DNA from: Sphingomonas populi
GTDB lineage: Bacteria > Pseudomonadota > Alphaproteobacteria > Sphingomonadales > Sphingomonadaceae
NCBI RefSeq assembly: GCF_004208535.1
Contig: NZ_SGIS01000026.1
Span: 1-64,000 of the forward strand
Length of the DNA: 64,000 bases
Direction of reading: 5' to 3'
Shown: positions 17,507 to 26,471 of the stretch, piece by piece
How positions within the stretch are numbered: position 1 is the stretch's first letter
How the letters are laid out: the number at the start of each line of letters is the position of its first letter
Position numbers and translations under genes: made by a program
Notes under the pieces: generated by a model
Databases searched by the model: none
Told to the model about the DNA's origin: nothing
What the model saw: the letters and a program-made list of their open reading frames with translations, nothing else

Positions 17507-18892
17507 TTAATCCTGATGCATAGCGGCGGAGCGGGCAAACACCGGCGGGATCGTCTTGGACTTAAACGGCGCAAAGGTTGCCTTCGCCCGTTGCAGCCGC
17601 GAGCGCATGTCAGCGAGCACCTCGGGATAGCGTGAGGCTAGGCTGTAGCTCTCGCTCGGATCGGCGGCGACATCGTAGAGCTGCGGGTACAGCGGGTCGG
17701 TCGGAAAGCGCCGCCCTCGATAATAATCAGAAGCTACGAATTTCCAGCGCTGGGTACGGATCGCCACAGGTTCCTCGTTGTCGAACAGGACCAGCTCGTC
17801 GTGTGGCGACACCATCGTCGCGCCGCGCAACACGGGCATAATGTCGCGGCCGTCCAGAGTGACGCCCGCTGGCGGCGCCACGCCCGCCATCGCGCAGAAG
17901 GTTGGCAGGAAGTCGATTGCCATCGTCATGGTGTTGCTACGGTGATTGGCTGGCACGACCCCAGGCTGGCGGACGATCAGCGGAACGCGGTAGCCACCGT
18001 CATAGCCGCCGCCGCCCTTGCGCTGGCGGAGCCCGCCGGCGGAGCCCTCGAACCATGGGCCATTGTCCGACGTGAACAGCACCATCGTGTCGCGGTCGAG
18101 ACCGAGCTGTTTCAGGCGATCGAGCAGGCGGCCAACGATAGAGTCGATCTCACCGACCACATCGCCATAATCGCCCGCCGGGGACGTGCCGCTGAACGGG
18201 GCATGGGGATGCTCGGGAAGATGCGGGGCGCTCAGCGCGAGTTCAACGAAAAAGGGCTTGGCGGCGTTGGCAGTGATAAACCGCTCTGCCTCCGCATAAA
18301 AGCGCTGCTGAAGCTGCGGCAGGTCGGCTGGTTCAGAGCGTATCGGCCCGCCGGCATCGACCGAGAAGAGACTGAGCGGCGTCATATCGTGGCTGTACGG
18401 AATTCCGAAAAACCGGTCGAAGCCATGATTGGTTGGGGGCCAGGCAGGGCCGCGATGCCCGAGATGCCATTTGCCGAACAACCCCGAAACATAGCCTGCG
18501 GGCTTCAGTGCCTCGGCGATCGTCACTTCCGATTGCGGCAGCCCACGATCGTCATCGACCAGAATGACTTGGTAGCCAAGGCCGGTGCGCACTGGGTAGC
18601 GGCCAGTTAAGAGCCCCGCGCGGGACGGTGTGCAGAGGTTCGCTGCAGCATAATAATCCGTGAAAACGGTTCCTTCGCCAGCCAGCCGATCGATATTCGG
18701 TGTCCGTATGGTGCGGCCACCCGTCGCGCCGATGTCGCCGTAGCCCAGGTCATCGCAGACAATGAGAACAATATTGGAAGGGCGACGAGGCTTGGACGCC
18801 GCAGCCGACGAGATCCCCAAGGCGGCAGTGCCAAGCGCGGCGCTCACAACGTCGCGGCGCAGCCAACCTCGCGAAAACTTTGCTTCAGACAT
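17507..18892 (-). CDS. Formylglycine-dependent sulfatase (family S1), Tat-exported
   Basis: A 461-residue S1 sulfatase. The N-terminus has a twin-arginine signal (RGWLRRDVV, then an Ala-rich stretch to about 33). The metal-binding Asp pair is in VCDDLGYGD (47-48). The signature LCTPSR has Cys87, the residue converted to formylglycine, and a late SDNGPWFEGS supplies the second metal site. The ATG at 18892 has AAGGGAG upstream and directly precedes the signal. A longer frame to 19237 overlaps the divergent promoter. The substrate sulfate ester is unknown. It is first in an operon with the MFS transporter and divergent from a LacI regulator, with a GTGTAGCGCTATTC site 27 bases upstream. Confidence 0.92.
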   Translation of the reverse strand: MSEAKFSRGWLRRDVVSAALGTAALGISSAAASKPRRPSNIVLIVCDDLGYGDIGATGGRTIRTPNIDRLAGEGTVFTDYYAAANLCTPSRAGLLTGRYPVRTGLGYQVILVDDDRGLPQSEVTIAEALKPAGYVSGLFGKWHLGHRGPAWPPTNHGFDRFFGIPYSHDMTPLSLFSVDAGGPIRSEPADLPQLQQRFYAEAERFITANAAKPFFVELALSAPHLPEHPHAPFSGTSPAGDYGDVVGEIDSIVGRLLDRLKQLGLDRDTMVLFTSDNGPWFEGSAGGLRQRKGGGGYDGGYRVPLIVRQPGVVPANHRSNTMTMAIDFLPTFCAMAGVAPPAGVTLDGRDIMPVLRGATMVSPHDELVLFDNEEPVAIRTQRWKFVASDYYRGRRFPTDPLYPQLYDVAADPSESYSLASRYPEVLADMRSRLQRAKATFAPFKSKTIPPVFARSAAMHQD

Positions 18893-18918
18893 GCCGCTCC
18901 CTTTCCGATCGATCGTCG

Positions 18919-18932
18919 GTGTAGCGCTATTC
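18919..18932. promoter_or_regulatory. Candidate LacI-family operator, copy 2 (GTGTAGCGCTATTC)
   Basis: A 14-mer in the divergent promoter region between the sulfatase (minus) and the LacI gene (plus), 27 bases from the sulfatase start codon. It shares the TAGCGCT core with copies 1 and 3. Confidence 0.55.
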
Positions 18933-19106
18933 TCGCAATGTGCCAGTCGTGTCAATATTCGCCTGGCCTTTACGAACGGACGCGGTTGCGGTTGTCGGCT
19001 GCGTTCGCGATCGACACACAGCAGCGTGCATCTTTTCTCGAACGTTTTAGCGGCTTGTAAAGCGTTCGGCGACGCCGCACGGTATGGTGGTGGGAGAGAA
19101 AGTATT

Positions 19107-20183
19107 ATGAGTGAGGGGCGATCGTCCCGCCGGTCCAGCCAGGCAATTACCATGGGAATGGTGGCCGAACGCGCCGGGGTGTCTCCAATGACGGTTTCGA
19201 ACATCATCAACAATCGCAAGCGGGTCCTCGAATCCACGCGAGCCGCGGTGATGAAGGCGATCGACGAACTGGGTTACGTTCCCAATTTCGCTGCGCAGGC
19301 ACTCGCCAGCGCCGCGTCGATCCGCGTGGGTTTTCTATACCATAATATCGAAAACGCTTTTCTCAGCGCGCTCCTGGTCGGAGCCTTGTCGGGTACGACG
19401 CGCAAGGGCGCACAGTTACTGATCCGTCCGTACGAGACATTGGACCTCGACATCATCAGGAATGAGCTAAAAGCGCTGATCCGCAGCGGTGCGAACGGCA
19501 TCCTCCTCGGTGCGCCTGTTTGCGAAATGCTCGACGAGCTGGGCCGGGACGCTTTTGACGTCCCGCTGATGGCGATGGCGCCCGGCGCCGAGGTTGTCGG
19601 AGTACCGTCGGTGATGATCGACAACGTTGCCGCAGCGCGCGAGATGACGGACCATCTGCTTGCGATGGGTCATCGGCGCATTGCCTTCATTCGCGCGTCG
19701 CCCGAGCACCTTGTGCGTGCAAGCCGTTATGAAGGCTATAGTGATGCACTGGCCGCCGCCGGTATCGTGATCGACCCGACCCTGGTCGTCGATGGCACAA
19801 TGACGTTCGAGTCGGGATTGGCTGCAGCGGCGATCTTGCTGAACCGAACCGACCGCCCATCAGCGATTTTCGCCAGTACGGACGACATGGCTGCCGCCGT
19901 GGTGTCAGTCGCGCACCGCATGGGGTTCCGTGTCCCGGAGGATCTGTCCGTGGTGGGTTTCGACGATAGCCCGATCGCCATCAAAATCTGGCCCACACTC
20001 ACCACGGTGCGCCAGTCGGGATCAGCGATCGCCGAACGCGCGACGATCGAACTGATCGAACGTCTGCGCGCGCCATCGATCCGGTCGCTTGACCCTATCT
20101 ACCTTCCGCATCAACTGGTTCACCGCGGTTCGGTGGCCGCACCGAGCGCGGCACGTTCGCGGCGTATCGCCCCGGTCCGATGA
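19107..20183 (+). CDS. LacI-family transcriptional regulator
   Basis: A 358-residue LacI/GalR-type repressor. The N-terminal helix-turn-helix (VAERAGVSPMTVSNIINN, about 19-36) and hinge are followed by a periplasmic-binding-like sugar domain with the usual DDMAAAVVSVAHRMG and VVGFDDSPIA segments. ATG 19107 follows GGGAGAGA. The frame is open much further upstream but has no leader-like sequence. It is divergent from the sulfatase-MFS operon and followed by GH3-sulfatase-FGE on its own strand. It is therefore the best candidate to bind the TAGCGCT sites around it. Confidence 0.9.
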   Translation: MSEGRSSRRSSQAITMGMVAERAGVSPMTVSNIINNRKRVLESTRAAVMKAIDELGYVPNFAAQALASAASIRVGFLYHNIENAFLSALLVGALSGTTRKGAQLLIRPYETLDLDIIRNELKALIRSGANGILLGAPVCEMLDELGRDAFDVPLMAMAPGAEVVGVPSVMIDNVAAAREMTDHLLAMGHRRIAFIRASPEHLVRASRYEGYSDALAAAGIVIDPTLVVDGTMTFESGLAAAAILLNRTDRPSAIFASTDDMAAAVVSVAHRMGFRVPEDLSVVGFDDSPIAIKIWPTLTTVRQSGSAIAERATIELIERLRAPSIRSLDPIYLPHQLVHRGSVAAPSAARSRRIAPVR

Positions 20184-20230
20184 ACCCTGGATTTGACGGA
20201 AGGCGGGTATTGCCAGCGCCGTTTAGTGCG

Positions 20231-20244
20231 GTATAGCGCTACAC
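20231..20244. promoter_or_regulatory. Candidate LacI-family operator, copy 3 (GTATAGCGCTACAC)
   Basis: The most symmetrical copy: 12 of 14 bases fit a perfect palindrome. It lies 48 bases after the LacI stop and 59 bases before the GH3 start, so GH3-sulfatase-FGE probably has its own promoter. Confidence 0.6.
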
Positions 20245-20302
20245 GGCGATGGCGACGCATGAGCGTGTAAGCGTCTTCCTGAGCCTTGCGTCGGGGAGGA
20301 AA

Positions 20303-22000
20303 ATGACCGCAATGACGGACCTGTTGCACGGATCTGCCGATCCGCTCGCCCTTGCGCCAGAAGACCGCGACTGGGTTGAGCGTACCCGCAATTCGCTCGA
20401 CACCGAGGCACGCATCGCGCAGCTTTTCGTCTTGTCGAGCCGGGAAGACAGCGCGGCCGAGACCGCCGAATTGCTTGCCGTGCGACCGGGCGGCATCCAT
20501 CGTTTTCCAACGGGCGACCTCGATGCAGCGCTCACCCAAACGCGGATAGCGTTGGAAAGCTCTGAGGTGCCCCCGATCATCACCGGCGACATCGAAGGCG
20601 GCGCGATCAGCTATCAATTCACGACGCCCGTCCCAAACCAGCTTGGTCTCGCCGCGTGCGACGATCTGGCCCTTACCGAAGCGGTCGCGGCGGTCATTGC
20701 GCGGGAAAGCGTTGCGCTTGGCTATAATTGGTCCTTCGCCCCGGTGGTTGATCTTAATCGGGCGTTCCGCAGCGCGATTGTAGGCACCCGCTCCTTCGGC
20801 GCTGACGCTGACCGAGTGCTCAGTCACGCGCGCGCCTACGTTCGTACCCTGCAGCAGCACGGCATTGCGGCGACGGCTAAACACTGGCCTGGCGATGGGA
20901 TCGATGACCGTGACCAGCATCTGGTCACCTCGGTCAATCCACTCGGCCCGATCGAGTGGGAGCAGAGCTTTGGGCGGATCTTTCGCACGCTGATCGATGA
21001 CGGTGTGATGACGATCATGTCAGCGCACATCGCGTTGCCGGGGTTCGTGCGATCCCTGCTCCCCGACGCGGGACGCGAGGCGTTCGCGCCGGCTTCGGTG
21101 TCCCATTTGCTCAATCAGCGTTTGCTGCGCGATCAGCTCGGATTTCGCGGCTTGATCGTCTCCGATGCTACGGTGATGGGCGGGCTGACGAGTTGGATGG
21201 ACCGTGCGGAGGCGGTGCCCGCAGTGATCCAGAATGGCTGCGACGTGTTCTTGTTCAGCCGTGATCCGGCCAGCGACATGGCGTTGATGCTGAAGGGCGT
21301 ACGCGAGGGGCGGCTGTCCGAAACCCGGCTCGACGAAGCGGTGACACGGATGTTGTCGCTCAAGGCACGGCTCGGCCTGCACCGGCGTTCGCCTTCCGAG
21401 CGGGTGCGACCAACCGACGAAGTGCGCGCGATGCTGCAGACCGATACCGCAACCGGCGTAGCGACCCGGGCGGCAGGAGAGGGACTTACCCTCGTCAAGG
21501 ACACGGCCGCGCTGCTGCCGCTCGACCTGGGTCGTCACCGCCGCGTAGTGATCCTTGCAGACCCGGGTTGGAGCTTCGTCTCCGGCGCGCCACCGCGCAG
21601 TTTCGAACCCTTAGAACAGGAACTGCGCGCGCGCGGTTTCGAAGTCCGCGCCTTCGACGCCGATGCGCCGCCAACGCGGGACGACACCGACCTGCTCATC
21701 TACGCGGTTGGGCAGGAAGCCACGCCCAGTCTTGGCCAGATCCATCTCGATTTCTCGAAGCTCCACGGCGGGTCGCGCAAGGCGATGATGCAGTTCAATC
21801 GAGAGATTCCAACGCTCCTCGTCTCGTTTGGCCAGCCATATTATCTTTACGACGCGCCGAACATGGAAACCTATGTCAACGCCTATTGCTCGCTAGCCAT
21901 CAACCAGCGTGAACTGGTCAAACGCCTTGTTGGCGAGGCTCCGTTCACCGGTCGAAGTCCGGTCGATCCGTTCTGCGGGCAGGAACAGTTGCGGTGGTGA
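20303..22000 (+). CDS. Glycoside hydrolase family 3 protein, beta-N-acetylhexosaminidase (NagZ)-like
   Basis: A 565-residue GH3 enzyme. The barrel contains KHWPGDG (about 193-199) followed by the Asp-His pair of RDQH (about 204-206). This is the NagZ-type acid/base dyad, not the glucosidase arrangement. The nucleophile Asp is in LIVSDATVMGG (about 288). A second alpha/beta domain follows, as in two-domain bacillary NagZ. No signal peptide is visible, so it probably acts in the cytoplasm. Start 20303 is chosen because GGGGAGG lies just upstream, although the spacing is short; 20312 and 20249 are alternatives. Within a sulfatase locus it suggests an N-acetylhexosamine-containing sulfated glycan. 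The sugar specificity is inference. Confidence 0.87.
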   Translation: MTAMTDLLHGSADPLALAPEDRDWVERTRNSLDTEARIAQLFVLSSREDSAAETAELLAVRPGGIHRFPTGDLDAALTQTRIALESSEVPPIITGDIEGGAISYQFTTPVPNQLGLAACDDLALTEAVAAVIARESVALGYNWSFAPVVDLNRAFRSAIVGTRSFGADADRVLSHARAYVRTLQQHGIAATAKHWPGDGIDDRDQHLVTSVNPLGPIEWEQSFGRIFRTLIDDGVMTIMSAHIALPGFVRSLLPDAGREAFAPASVSHLLNQRLLRDQLGFRGLIVSDATVMGGLTSWMDRAEAVPAVIQNGCDVFLFSRDPASDMALMLKGVREGRLSETRLDEAVTRMLSLKARLGLHRRSPSERVRPTDEVRAMLQTDTATGVATRAAGEGLTLVKDTAALLPLDLGRHRRVVILADPGWSFVSGAPPRSFEPLEQELRARGFEVRAFDADAPPTRDDTDLLIYAVGQEATPSLGQIHLDFSKLHGGSRKAMMQFNREIPTLLVSFGQPYYLYDAPNMETYVNAYCSLAINQRELVKRLVGEAPFTGRSPVDPFCGQEQLRW

Positions 22001-22052
22001 CGCAACGGGTTTCCCGCAACAGCGATACCGAAGCGAAACGAGCGGGGCGGCG

Positions 22053-23555
22053 ATGAAAGACTTTTCGGCGACGCGACGGGCAGTGCTCGGCGGATTGGCA
22101 ACGGCGGTGGCGGGCGGCGCGATGGCGGCCGGTCGCACGGGCGCGAACCGCAAGCCGAACATCGTCATGTTCCTGGGCGAGGGGCTTCGATACGATGAAT
22201 TCGGATTTGCCGGTCATCCGCTGCTCAAGACCCCCAACATGGACCGGATCGCGCGCGAGGGGGCGTGGTTCCGCAACGCCTTCTGCACCAACGCACTGTG
22301 CCTGCCATCGCGCGCGACGTTCCTCTCGGGTGCCTATTCGCACACCACAGGAGCGGTCACCAACGACGCCAATCGCATTCCCGGCGACTACCGCCTGTTC
22401 ACCGACGAATTGCGCGCGGCAGGCTATGAAACCGCGTTCATCGGCAAGAGCCATGTCGGTGGCGCGTTGATGGACCATGACTGGGATTATTATTTCGGCT
22501 TCAAGGGCCAGGCGGACTATCTCCACCCCCGCATCGTCGAGGGGCGCAACGGCAGCTATGCGCCTGAAAAGACCTATGACGGCTATGTCGATGATCTGCT
22601 GACCGACAAGGCGGTCGAATGGGTCAACGAGCGTAGCGGCGACAAGCCGTTCTGCCTGCTCTTGTGGTTCTACGCGCCGCATGCGCCTTTCTATCGGCCG
22701 CGCCGGATGCTCAACGATTTCAACGGCGTGCCGATACCCATCCCGCACAATTTCGACGAGGATCTGACCGGCTACGCCGGCAAGCCGCGCGCAGTGGCGC
22801 AGGCGCAGAACCGGATCGGCACCACCGCCGTATTCACCGACGATCCGCGCACGCTCGAGGAGCTGGTCAAAAACCACTATGCCGGGGTCCAGTCGAACGA
22901 CGAGGATGTCGGGCGGGTGATGGGCGCGCTCGAAAAGCGCAACGCGCTCGACGACACCGCGATCATGCTCAGTTCCGATCACGGATTTTTCCTCGGCGAG
23001 CACACCTTCTACGACAAGCGGCTGATGTACGAGCCGTCGATCCGCATTCCGATGATGATCCGCTACCCGCGGATGATCCGCGCCGGAACCGTGCGCGAGG
23101 AGATGGTGCTCAACGTCGATGCCGCGCAGACCCTGCTCGAGATCGCCGGGCTCCGCGCGCCGGCGACGATGCAGGGGCGCAGCATGATGCCACTGGCGCA
23201 AGGCCGCAAAGTCGCCGATTGGCGCAAGGACTGGCTGTACGAATATTTCGAATATCCGGGGTTCGAGGACGTTCGCCCGCATCGCGGCGTCCGCACCGAG
23301 CGTTACAAATACATCCATTATTTCCTCGAGCCCGAGGAATATGAGCTGTACGATTTGCAGGCCGATCCGAGCGAGGACCACAATCTCTATGGCAAACCGG
23401 GGCAGGAGGCGCTGACCAAGCAGTTGCAGGCGCGTCTCGTCGCGCTGCGCCGCGAAACGCGGGATTCGTATCGCTGGAGCGCGAGCCGGCCGGCGCATCA
23501 GAAAGCCGTCTATGACCCGGCGCCGACCAATTTAAAGGACGCCAGCGTCTACTGA
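22053..23555 (+). CDS. Formylglycine-dependent sulfatase (family S1) with altered first metal motif
   Basis: A 500-residue S1 sulfatase. The Tat-type signal (SATRRAVLGG, then an Ala-rich stretch to about 26) precedes the catalytic domain. The modification site is ALCLPSR with Cys83. A late SDHGFFLGEH (Asp, His) gives the second metal half, and C-terminal YELYDLQADPSED is typical of arylsulfatase/choline-sulfatase-like members. Where most relatives have ADD or ADQ after the first strand, this protein reads LGEG (about 41-44), so the first calcium ligand is Glu, not Asp. It sits 52 bases after GH3 and 55 bases before FGE on the same strand, which suggests one transcript. Confidence 0.91.
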   Translation: MKDFSATRRAVLGGLATAVAGGAMAAGRTGANRKPNIVMFLGEGLRYDEFGFAGHPLLKTPNMDRIAREGAWFRNAFCTNALCLPSRATFLSGAYSHTTGAVTNDANRIPGDYRLFTDELRAAGYETAFIGKSHVGGALMDHDWDYYFGFKGQADYLHPRIVEGRNGSYAPEKTYDGYVDDLLTDKAVEWVNERSGDKPFCLLLWFYAPHAPFYRPRRMLNDFNGVPIPIPHNFDEDLTGYAGKPRAVAQAQNRIGTTAVFTDDPRTLEELVKNHYAGVQSNDEDVGRVMGALEKRNALDDTAIMLSSDHGFFLGEHTFYDKRLMYEPSIRIPMMIRYPRMIRAGTVREEMVLNVDAAQTLLEIAGLRAPATMQGRSMMPLAQGRKVADWRKDWLYEYFEYPGFEDVRPHRGVRTERYKYIHYFLEPEEYELYDLQADPSEDHNLYGKPGQEALTKQLQARLVALRRETRDSYRWSASRPAHQKAVYDPAPTNLKDASVY

Positions 23556-23610
23556 CGCTTATGCATAAGCCGGTCGCCGCAGCGCGGCGTCGCTCGAGAG
23601 GATCGCACCG

Positions 23611-24597
23611 TTGCAGCACAGCCGTTTCGCCAGGACCCGTAGCGAAGCACGCGACCGCGCGGTGGATACCGCCGGCATGCGGGCGATCGCCGGGGGCGTG
23701 TTCGTCATGGGATCCGATCACTTCTATCCCGAGGAGGCCCCCGCGCGGCGCGTTCGTGTCGATCCCTATCTGATCGACGAGACGCCGGTTACGAACGCGC
23801 AGTTCGCGCGCTTCGTCGCGGCGACCGGGCATGTGACCTTTGCCGAGATCGCGCCCGATCCCCGCGACTATCCCGGAATGCCGATCGAGATGGCACGCGC
23901 CGGATCGGCGGTGTTCCACAAGACGCCGCACCCGGTCGATACCAGCGATCCGTCGCAATGGTGGCGCTTCGAATTCGGCGCCGACTGGCGCCACCCCGCC
24001 GGCCCCGACAGTTCGATCGACGGACTCGAGGATCACCCGGTCGTCCATATCGCCTACAGCGACGCAGAGGCTTACGCGGCCTGGCTCGGCAAGGCGCTGC
24101 CAACCGAAGCCGAGTGGGAATGCGCGGCGCGCGGCGGGCTGGCGGGCGTGGAATTCGCCTGGGGTGACGAACTGTCGCCCGGCGGCAAGCTGATGGCCAA
24201 TACCTGGCACGGACTGTTCCCGTTCCAGAACCTGCTGCCCGATGGCTGGGAACGTACCTCGCCGGTGCGTAGCTTCGACCCGAACGGCTTTGGGCTGTAC
24301 GACATGATCGGCAACGTCTGGGAATGGACGAGCGACTGGTATGCCCCGCACAAGAGCGAGCGCAAGGCGAAGGGCAGTTGCTGCATCCCCGCCAATCCGC
24401 GCGGCGCGCGCAAGCACGACAGCTTCGAGGCCGGCTCGCCCGCACGCATCCCGCGCAAGGTGCTCAAGGGTGGGTCGCATCTTTGCGCGCCCAATTATTG
24501 CCAGCGCTATCGCCCGGCGGCGCGGCACCCCGAACCGATTGACACCAGCACCAGCCATGTCGGGTTCCGGTGCATCGTTCGCGTGCCAAATGGGTAA
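23611..24597 (+). CDS. Formylglycine-generating enzyme (sulfatase-modifying factor)
   Basis: A 328-residue FGE/SUMF1-family enzyme, the copper-dependent oxidase that turns the Cys of CxPSR into formylglycine. The fold signature GGVFVMGSD (28-36), LPTEAEWECAARGG (163-176) and GNVWEWTSDWY (234-244) is present. The two active-site cysteines of KGGSHLCAPNYCQRYR are Cys292 and Cys297, the spacing known from human and bacterial FGE. The TTG at 23611 has GAGAGGA upstream; an internal ATG at 23677 is possible but would trim the domain edge. There is no signal peptide, so it should act in the cytoplasm before export. It lies between two sulfatases and within reach of a third. Confidence 0.93.
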   Translation: MQHSRFARTRSEARDRAVDTAGMRAIAGGVFVMGSDHFYPEEAPARRVRVDPYLIDETPVTNAQFARFVAATGHVTFAEIAPDPRDYPGMPIEMARAGSAVFHKTPHPVDTSDPSQWWRFEFGADWRHPAGPDSSIDGLEDHPVVHIAYSDAEAYAAWLGKALPTEAEWECAARGGLAGVEFAWGDELSPGGKLMANTWHGLFPFQNLLPDGWERTSPVRSFDPNGFGLYDMIGNVWEWTSDWYAPHKSERKAKGSCCIPANPRGARKHDSFEAGSPARIPRKVLKGGSHLCAPNYCQRYRPAARHPEPIDTSTSHVGFRCIVRVPNG

Positions 24598-24824
24598 TGG
24601 AACGGTCGGACAACGCGACGATCTCGGCATTGCGTCTTGCGCCATGCTGGGGACCGGCTTCTGCAACGCGCAGAGACGCTGTCGCATATGCAATCACTTC
24701 AAGAAACTGACGTCGCAAGTTTTACATTAGATATCTGGGGTAACGGATTTCAGCGGAGGGCAACTCCGATAGACGTGATGTTTAAACAAGGGCGTTCTGG
24801 CGCGATATTTACGAACTCCAGAAT

Positions 24825-24838
24825 TAATTGCGCTAAAC
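24825..24838 (-). promoter_or_regulatory. Weaker candidate operator, copy 4 (GTTTAGCGCAATTA on the minus strand)
   Basis: Keeps GTTTAGCGC of copy 1 but has A for T at the end of the core. It ends 19 bases before the sulfatase start codon at 24858, where a repressor would block initiation. Confidence 0.4.
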
Positions 24839-24857
24839 TACACTATAGAGGATGTCT

Positions 24858-26300
24858 ATGCTTGCGCCAACATCGCCTCGACGGTTGCGAATATTCTGCC
24901 GTTCTTTACTTATGGGAGCGGCAGCCCTGCTGAACGTCGCGGTGCCGCTGCCCGCAACGGCACGGCAGACAATCGCGCCGCCCGTCCCGGCAGCGCCGTC
25001 GCAGCGGCCTCCCAATATCATCATGATCCTCGCCGATGATTTCGGCGTCGAGGGTATCAACGCTTACGGCGGGGAGTATTTTACGCCCAACGTCGATCGG
25101 TTGGCCCGCGAGGGAATGCGGTTCGAAAATGCACATGCGATGCCGCTCTGCTCGCCCTCTCGTGTGAGACTGATGACTGGGTTAGACAACCGGCACAATT
25201 ATCAGGCTTTCGGCTACCTCGCTCCGGGTCAACGGACTTTCGCAAACGTATTGCACAATGCAGGCTATGCCACCGGCATGGTGGGCAAATGGCAATTAAT
25301 GGGCAATGGCTTCGACGGGCGTGTTGGTATTACGCCCGAGCAGGCTGGCTTCGATGATTACTCTCTTTGGCAACTCAAGGCGCTCGATGCCAAAGGATCG
25401 CGGTATTGGGGACCGACGCGCGTTTCGCCGAACATGACGACAATCAGCGAAGAGGGATTTGGCCCCGACCGAGATGTCGATTACGCAATCGACTTCATTC
25501 ACAAAAACAAAGATCGCCCGTTCTTTCTGTATTATTCGATGGTGCTTGTGCACAGTCCTTTCGTGCCAACGCCCGACAGCATGACAGCACAGGGGCCCAA
25601 AGCGCGCTTCGCTGGCATGGTCAGCTATATGGATAAGGAAGTCGGCGCCGTCATGGAGGCGTTGCATAAAGACGGCCTCGACAAGAACACAGTTGTGATT
25701 TTCACCGGTGATAACGGTACGAACCGCCAAATCACTACGACGCGAAATGGCTATTCGATACACGGCGGCAAAGGGTCGCCGACAATCAATGGCACTCACG
25801 TTCCGATGGTCGCCTGGGCGCCAGGACGGATACCCGCAGATACTGTTTCACAGGCTCTTGTCGGGTTTGAAGACATACTCCCCACCTTTGCGGAGATCGC
25901 GGGCGCTCCTCTCGATCCGAAGTCAACGGATGGCGTTAGCCAGTTGCCGGTTATGTTGGGTCAGAGAACAACTGGGCGCGACTGGATTTTCGAACATTAC
26001 TCTCCTGCCTGGCTGTTCGAACCGGCGCGCTTCGTCTTTGACGCGCACTGGAAACTTTACGGCGATGGAAAATTTGTTTCGATGAATCCTCTCTCGGGCG
26101 TCGAGACCGAGGTTAAGGGCGTCACGCTAAAAGCCGAAGCCGCGAGACGGAAAAAGCAATTCCAGAACGTGCTGGCATCAATTCACGACGGTGCGCTAGA
26201 TCCAACACGCTTCCCCTGGTGCGCCGGCCACCCTTCCATAAAGCCTGCGCAATCGTCCATCATCGCCGGGTGTGATTATCATCCGGGCGGCAACGAATAG
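24858..26300 (+). CDS. Formylglycine-dependent sulfatase (family S1), third copy
   Basis: A 480-residue S1 sulfatase. N-terminal PRRLRIF and a hydrophobic stretch to about 36 (ending PLPATARQ) form a Tat-like signal. The Asp pair is in ILADDFGVEG (60-61), the modification site is LCSPSR (Cys98), and TGDNGTNRQI is the second metal segment. Start 24858 is preferred to 24852 because AGAGG is then 6 bases away. Codon use is visibly less GC-rich than in the two neighbouring sulfatases, so it may have a different history. It stands alone, 260 bases after FGE and 171 before a LacI gene. Confidence 0.9.
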   Translation: MLAPTSPRRLRIFCRSLLMGAAALLNVAVPLPATARQTIAPPVPAAPSQRPPNIIMILADDFGVEGINAYGGEYFTPNVDRLAREGMRFENAHAMPLCSPSRVRLMTGLDNRHNYQAFGYLAPGQRTFANVLHNAGYATGMVGKWQLMGNGFDGRVGITPEQAGFDDYSLWQLKALDAKGSRYWGPTRVSPNMTTISEEGFGPDRDVDYAIDFIHKNKDRPFFLYYSMVLVHSPFVPTPDSMTAQGPKARFAGMVSYMDKEVGAVMEALHKDGLDKNTVVIFTGDNGTNRQITTTRNGYSIHGGKGSPTINGTHVPMVAWAPGRIPADTVSQALVGFEDILPTFAEIAGAPLDPKSTDGVSQLPVMLGQRTTGRDWIFEHYSPAWLFEPARFVFDAHWKLYGDGKFVSMNPLSGVETEVKGVTLKAEAARRKKQFQNVLASIHDGALDPTRFPWCAGHPSIKPAQSSIIAGCDYHPGGNE

Positions 26301-26471
26301 GGGTCTGGATGCCGTAAAGGGCCAGCGTTTCGAGCCGTAGATCGGTTCGGTTGCGATCCCTCGGAATTATGGTGTTGAACGGGGTGTGGGCGATCGGCCC
26401 CAAACATCCTGAGAGGAACATCCGGCGATCCTTATGCCGAATTGAGGAGTTTCGATGCCGAAAGGACCCGA

